Shown here: positions 61,470-64,000 of the stretch, piece by piece
How the letters are laid out: every line of letters begins with the position of its first letter
Position numbering within the stretch: position 1 is the first letter of the stretch
Source of the DNA: Cheiracanthium punctorium
Lineage: Eukaryota; Arthropoda; Arachnida; Araneae; Cheiracanthiidae
Assembly: GCA_038373885.1 (NCBI GenBank)
Contig: JAWZYV010012353.1
Span: 124,001-188,000, forward strand
Direction: 5' to 3'
DNA: 64,000 nt
Translations under genes and position numbers: made by a program
The notes under the pieces: model-generated
Told to the model about the DNA's origin: nothing
The model's database searches: none
What the model saw: only the letters and a program-made list of their open reading frames with translations

Positions 61470-62738
61470 TGTTGTGGAATATTACTTAAATGAAATTAAT
61501 TTAAGTTTCACAAATCACCCGTGCATGAAGATTTTCTTAACATTAAACTTTTAAACGCCTGTGTCACATTGCTGAAGAGTTCTTTAGGGGAATTGCAAAA
61601 AATATTTAACATGAATTTAAGAAAATGCTTTTAAAAAGAATTTAACAGGGTTTTTTTTTTTTTTTTTTTTACAATGTTCTATATACGGTTAATGGGTCAA
61701 ATATTTCAGGCTCTACAAATACTCAAGAGAACATATTAAATTACGATATATGTTTCCGAAAAAAAAAAAAAATCTAATTTTCTCTTTTCTCTATGACCAA
61801 AAGTTTAAATTTTAGAATGTCTAAAACTTTAGAGGATTTTTCGAACTACTTATTAGTTATTAGCATCAGATATTATTAAATTTATACATTTATGCATAAC
61901 TTGCAACTATCTTTATAAAATAGGAAAATAAATGTCAATTTATGAAACTAAACTCTTCGAATAATTTGTTAGATTCAATTAAAATATTCAGATAATTTAC
62001 TTTGATTTTCAGGTAGAAATTAAACCTTCATAATGGGGGAAAGATTATTTTAGTACGTGTTTTGATACTATCTGTGCAGTTTCTAGGACAACTATAAAAT
62101 GGAAGCGCCATGTCACGTGCTCCGAATACCCAGCCTAAAATAAGATCCTGCGTCCACAACTAAAACGAATAAGTAAATTTTGAGGTAAATATATGTAAAT
62201 AGTTAACGCAATTTTCTTCCTTCAAATTTCCTTTCTTTTCTTTTTTTCCTTCCTTCCTGAGACAGTGAGCGCACGCATTTTAAATTAAAATTAGCGAATT
62301 TTAAAATCTTGAAGAAAAAAAAAAGAATAAAATATTAATTTTTTTTTTCAAAACAAGCGATAGTAAGTGCGATGCTTCTAGCGTTTTAAAATATTTTTCT
62401 AAAGACAAGTTTTAATTATTGCTGCTGATAAAGGAACTCTTATTATACCCTTGCTAGACATCTCCGAATGACACTGCCTGGAGTAATTTATGGGTTGCTA
62501 TCTTCCGCTTTTGCCATCCCCACTTTAGAACGGGAGCCATCCTCGTGATATTTTCCGTGAGTCTAGATCTGCAGGGTCACGCACTGATCGTTCTTGAAAA
62601 GGGGGTGAAATTGTTGGTGATCTCTTGGCGTGCCGATGTCGGTCGCCAGGCTGGCTTGGCGCCATGGCTGGAGCTTGGCGCCAAGATCCGTAGCGCTCGC
62701 ACTTGGCGATCGCCAAGCTCCAGCGGCTATCGCCGTGT

Positions 62739-63506
62739 TTACATGAGGGGCACCGTCTTGTATGATTTTACCAAACTCTGTTTTATACGATCCGTTAAAA
62801 TTAATTCCTTCAGATTTTCAAAATCGCCAACCTCCATACCGTGAATCCACTCATCGAAATAGTTACGAAGCTCGAAAGCAAAATCTCGCCAATTGGCGGA
62901 CTGTTGTTTCTTGTGAGAGATAAACTTCTGCCGAAATTCTTCTGCCGTTAACTTAAAACGCTTTAAAATAAGATTTTTCACGTGATCGTAATCATCTGCT
63001 AAGGGATCCGATTCTCTCGATATTATATTTACGAATTCTAATGGTAACAAACTTAATAAATGCATTACCCAATCATTTTTAGGTATGTCTAATCGGCCGA
63101 TTTGTTTTTCGAATAGTGCTAGATAAATACTAATATCTCCCGATCCGTCGAATCGCGTCATAATATTTTGCGGAGTTTGTTTTCTATTCTCATTATTAGA
63201 CTCAAGCGGATTTTCTATTGTGGTTTCTCGTCTACAAGTAATTTCTAACCGTCGTAACTCAAATTCTCTTTCTTCCATCTCCCTTGCGATTGCTATTTCT
63301 CTTTCTTCCCTCTCTCTTGCGATTGCCATTTCTCTTTCTTCTCTTATGACCTCAAGGCGAGATTTGACAAAATCTTCAACAAAATCCTCAGAGTCTTTAA
63401 TTAACTTTAAAGGCGCAGGTACTTTTATATTTGGCAGAACATTGATACCTAACTCTTCGCATAATGATAACAAATCACATTTCTTAGCTTTCGTTAAGCA
63501 AGACAT
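62739..63506 (-). pseudogene. Gag N-terminal part, capsid cut by insertion
   Basis: The ATG at 63504-63506 opens a frame of 255 codons. The first 245 are element sequence and the last 10 are read from the inserted DNA. Residues about 50-90 are a highly charged (REER/EEREI) likely coiled coil. From about residue 115 (TRFDGSGDISIYL) comes a capsid with FRQKF...WRDFAFELRNYFDEW, reminiscent of the SCAN-related capsid of some Ty3/gypsy elements. The rest of the capsid is at 54142-54050. Confidence 0.88.
62772..62780. repeat. 9-bp target duplication, right copy
   Basis: CAAACTCTG, identical to 54134-54142. Confidence 0.88.
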
Positions 63507-63624
63507 ATTTTCTTAATAAACTTCTTCCTTTAAGATGTAATAAAATTTCTACTCACAGTTCCTTGGATTACTCAATGGTTGAAATGCTGCAGTAACATTA
63601 CTCAACGTTAGTCCGTAAATCAAT

Positions 63625-63642
63625 CCCGGTAAAGAGCCCCCA
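63625..63642 (-). other. Primer-binding-like site
   Basis: Two bases inside the 5' LTR, on the minus strand, TGGGGGCTCTTTACCGGG begins with the TGG that pairs with a tRNA CCA end. TGGGGGCTC resembles sites primed by tRNA-Pro, but the rest does not match well. The tRNA is uncertain. Confidence 0.5.
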
Positions 63643-63644
63643 TT

Positions 63645-63945
63645 TGTAGGAAGCTGAAGGCTGATTACAGTCAAATAAATAAACAAACTAATAAAAAAAA
63701 TACTTTTTAATCATCAAACAAGCCCTTTTGGCTAAACAGCACTTATGCTGTACACACACTCAAAATCTATAGAACAAACCAATCTATATTTTCACGTAGT
63801 TAATAAAATTTGCGCGTGCAACTTTGCTATGCATTTTAAGATCATGAAATGTCTTGTTTTAAATAAAACCAGTGAGTTAATTGGAGTCAGTGACTAACCT
63901 GAAACCAGTGAGTTTATTGGAGTCAGTGACTAACCTGATCCCACA
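63645..63945 (-). repeat. 5' LTR with internal 34-bp duplication
   Basis: 301 bp against 267 for the other LTR. The extra length is a direct repeat of the block AAACCAGTGAGTTNATTGG...CTAACCTG near 63868-63935. Both ends are intact. Confidence 0.9.
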
Positions 63946-64000
63946 TTTATTTTTTGAAGGCCAATAAAATTATTGGAAAAAATCAGCGTGATTTATTTAA

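Larger units (their letters stand above)
58653..62639 (+). repeat. 2.2-kb tandem unit, second copy, interrupted
   Basis: Matches 56432-58640 closely on both sides of the family C insertion at 59658-61469. It ends GATCTCTTGGCGTGCCGATG. Confidence 0.88.
54143..62771. mobile_element. 8.6-kb insertion in gag, Mutator/Foldback-like non-coding element
   Basis: Bounded exactly by the CAAACTCTG duplication. Removing it and one copy would leave gag in one frame, which fixes both borders. Near the ends, CGGTGCCCCT (left, about 54158) and AGGGGCACCG (right, about 62746) are inverted; otherwise terminal symmetry is poor. It contains a minisatellite, two tandem copies of a 2.2-kb unit and one family C element, but no open frame of interest. 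A 9-bp duplication fits Mutator-superfamily or Foldback elements; the class is inference. Confidence 0.7.
50110..63945 (-). mobile_element. Ty3/gypsy LTR retrotransposon, full length but broken
   Basis: Both LTRs, a primer-binding-like site and gag, protease, RT, RNase H and integrase segments occur in Ty3/gypsy order on the minus strand. TTTA flanks both sides (50106-50109 and 63946-63949). Without the 8.6-kb insertion in gag the element would be about 5.2 kb, normal for the group. Two in-frame stops, two frameshifts and the insertion mean it cannot make its proteins. No envelope-like frame is seen. Confidence 0.92.

Noticed and set aside
63220..63516. Plus-strand open frame rich in Ser-Leu-Ala-Ile
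   Set aside because: Mirror of the charged coiled-coil segment of gag on the minus strand, which is the supported reading.

Overview
This is an AT-rich, intron-bearing animal nuclear sequence of low gene density, full of mobile-element debris. Everything fits a chelicerate arthropod, most likely a spider: one secreted cysteine-rich CAP/CRISP gene with long introns, an arthropod-type Ty3/gypsy retrotransposon, mariner, hAT, piggyBac-like and Helitron-type elements, and tRNA-derived SINEs. The species assignment is inference. Nothing prokaryotic, and no CRISPR array or operon, is present.

Layout. 1-8.4 kb is AT-rich intergenic DNA with MITEs and SINE remnants. At 8.4-8.8 kb a CpG-rich island on the minus strand looks like the first coding exon of a gene leaving leftwards. 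8.9-10.6 kb holds a piggyBac-like and a hAT-like non-autonomous element. At 18.67-42.85 kb lies the one gene that can be built end to end: a plus-strand seven-exon gene for a 262-residue secreted CRISP-type protein (signal peptide, CAP domain, five-cysteine hinge, ShK-like tail). Its 13.5-kb first intron holds mariner-type MITEs, a Helitron, hAT pieces and three copies of a tandem-module family, one copy inside another. Intron 4 holds a decayed hAT transposase. 43-50 kb is intergenic and includes a second tandem-module family (46.4-48.2 kb).

50.1-63.9 kb is a minus-strand Ty3/gypsy LTR retrotransposon with 4-bp target repeats, LTRs that differ by only a few bases, and gag, protease, RT, RNase H and integrase all recognisable. 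It is dead: two in-frame stops and two frameshifts break pol, and an 8.6-kb insertion flanked by a perfect 9-bp duplication splits gag. The insertion contains a two-length minisatellite, a 2.2-kb unit duplicated in tandem, and a second copy of the 46-kb family placed in only one of the two duplicates, so the empty site can be read beside the filled one.

The strongest unifying observation is that the two tandem-module families (about 0.75-0.9 kb and 1.8 kb) share one plan: subterminal inverted repeats, a core of diverged modules of about 170 bp, a microsatellite, a terminal hairpin and A/T-tract insertion sites. This is the architecture described for Helentron-associated DINE/HINE elements. 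No clearly new protein system was found.
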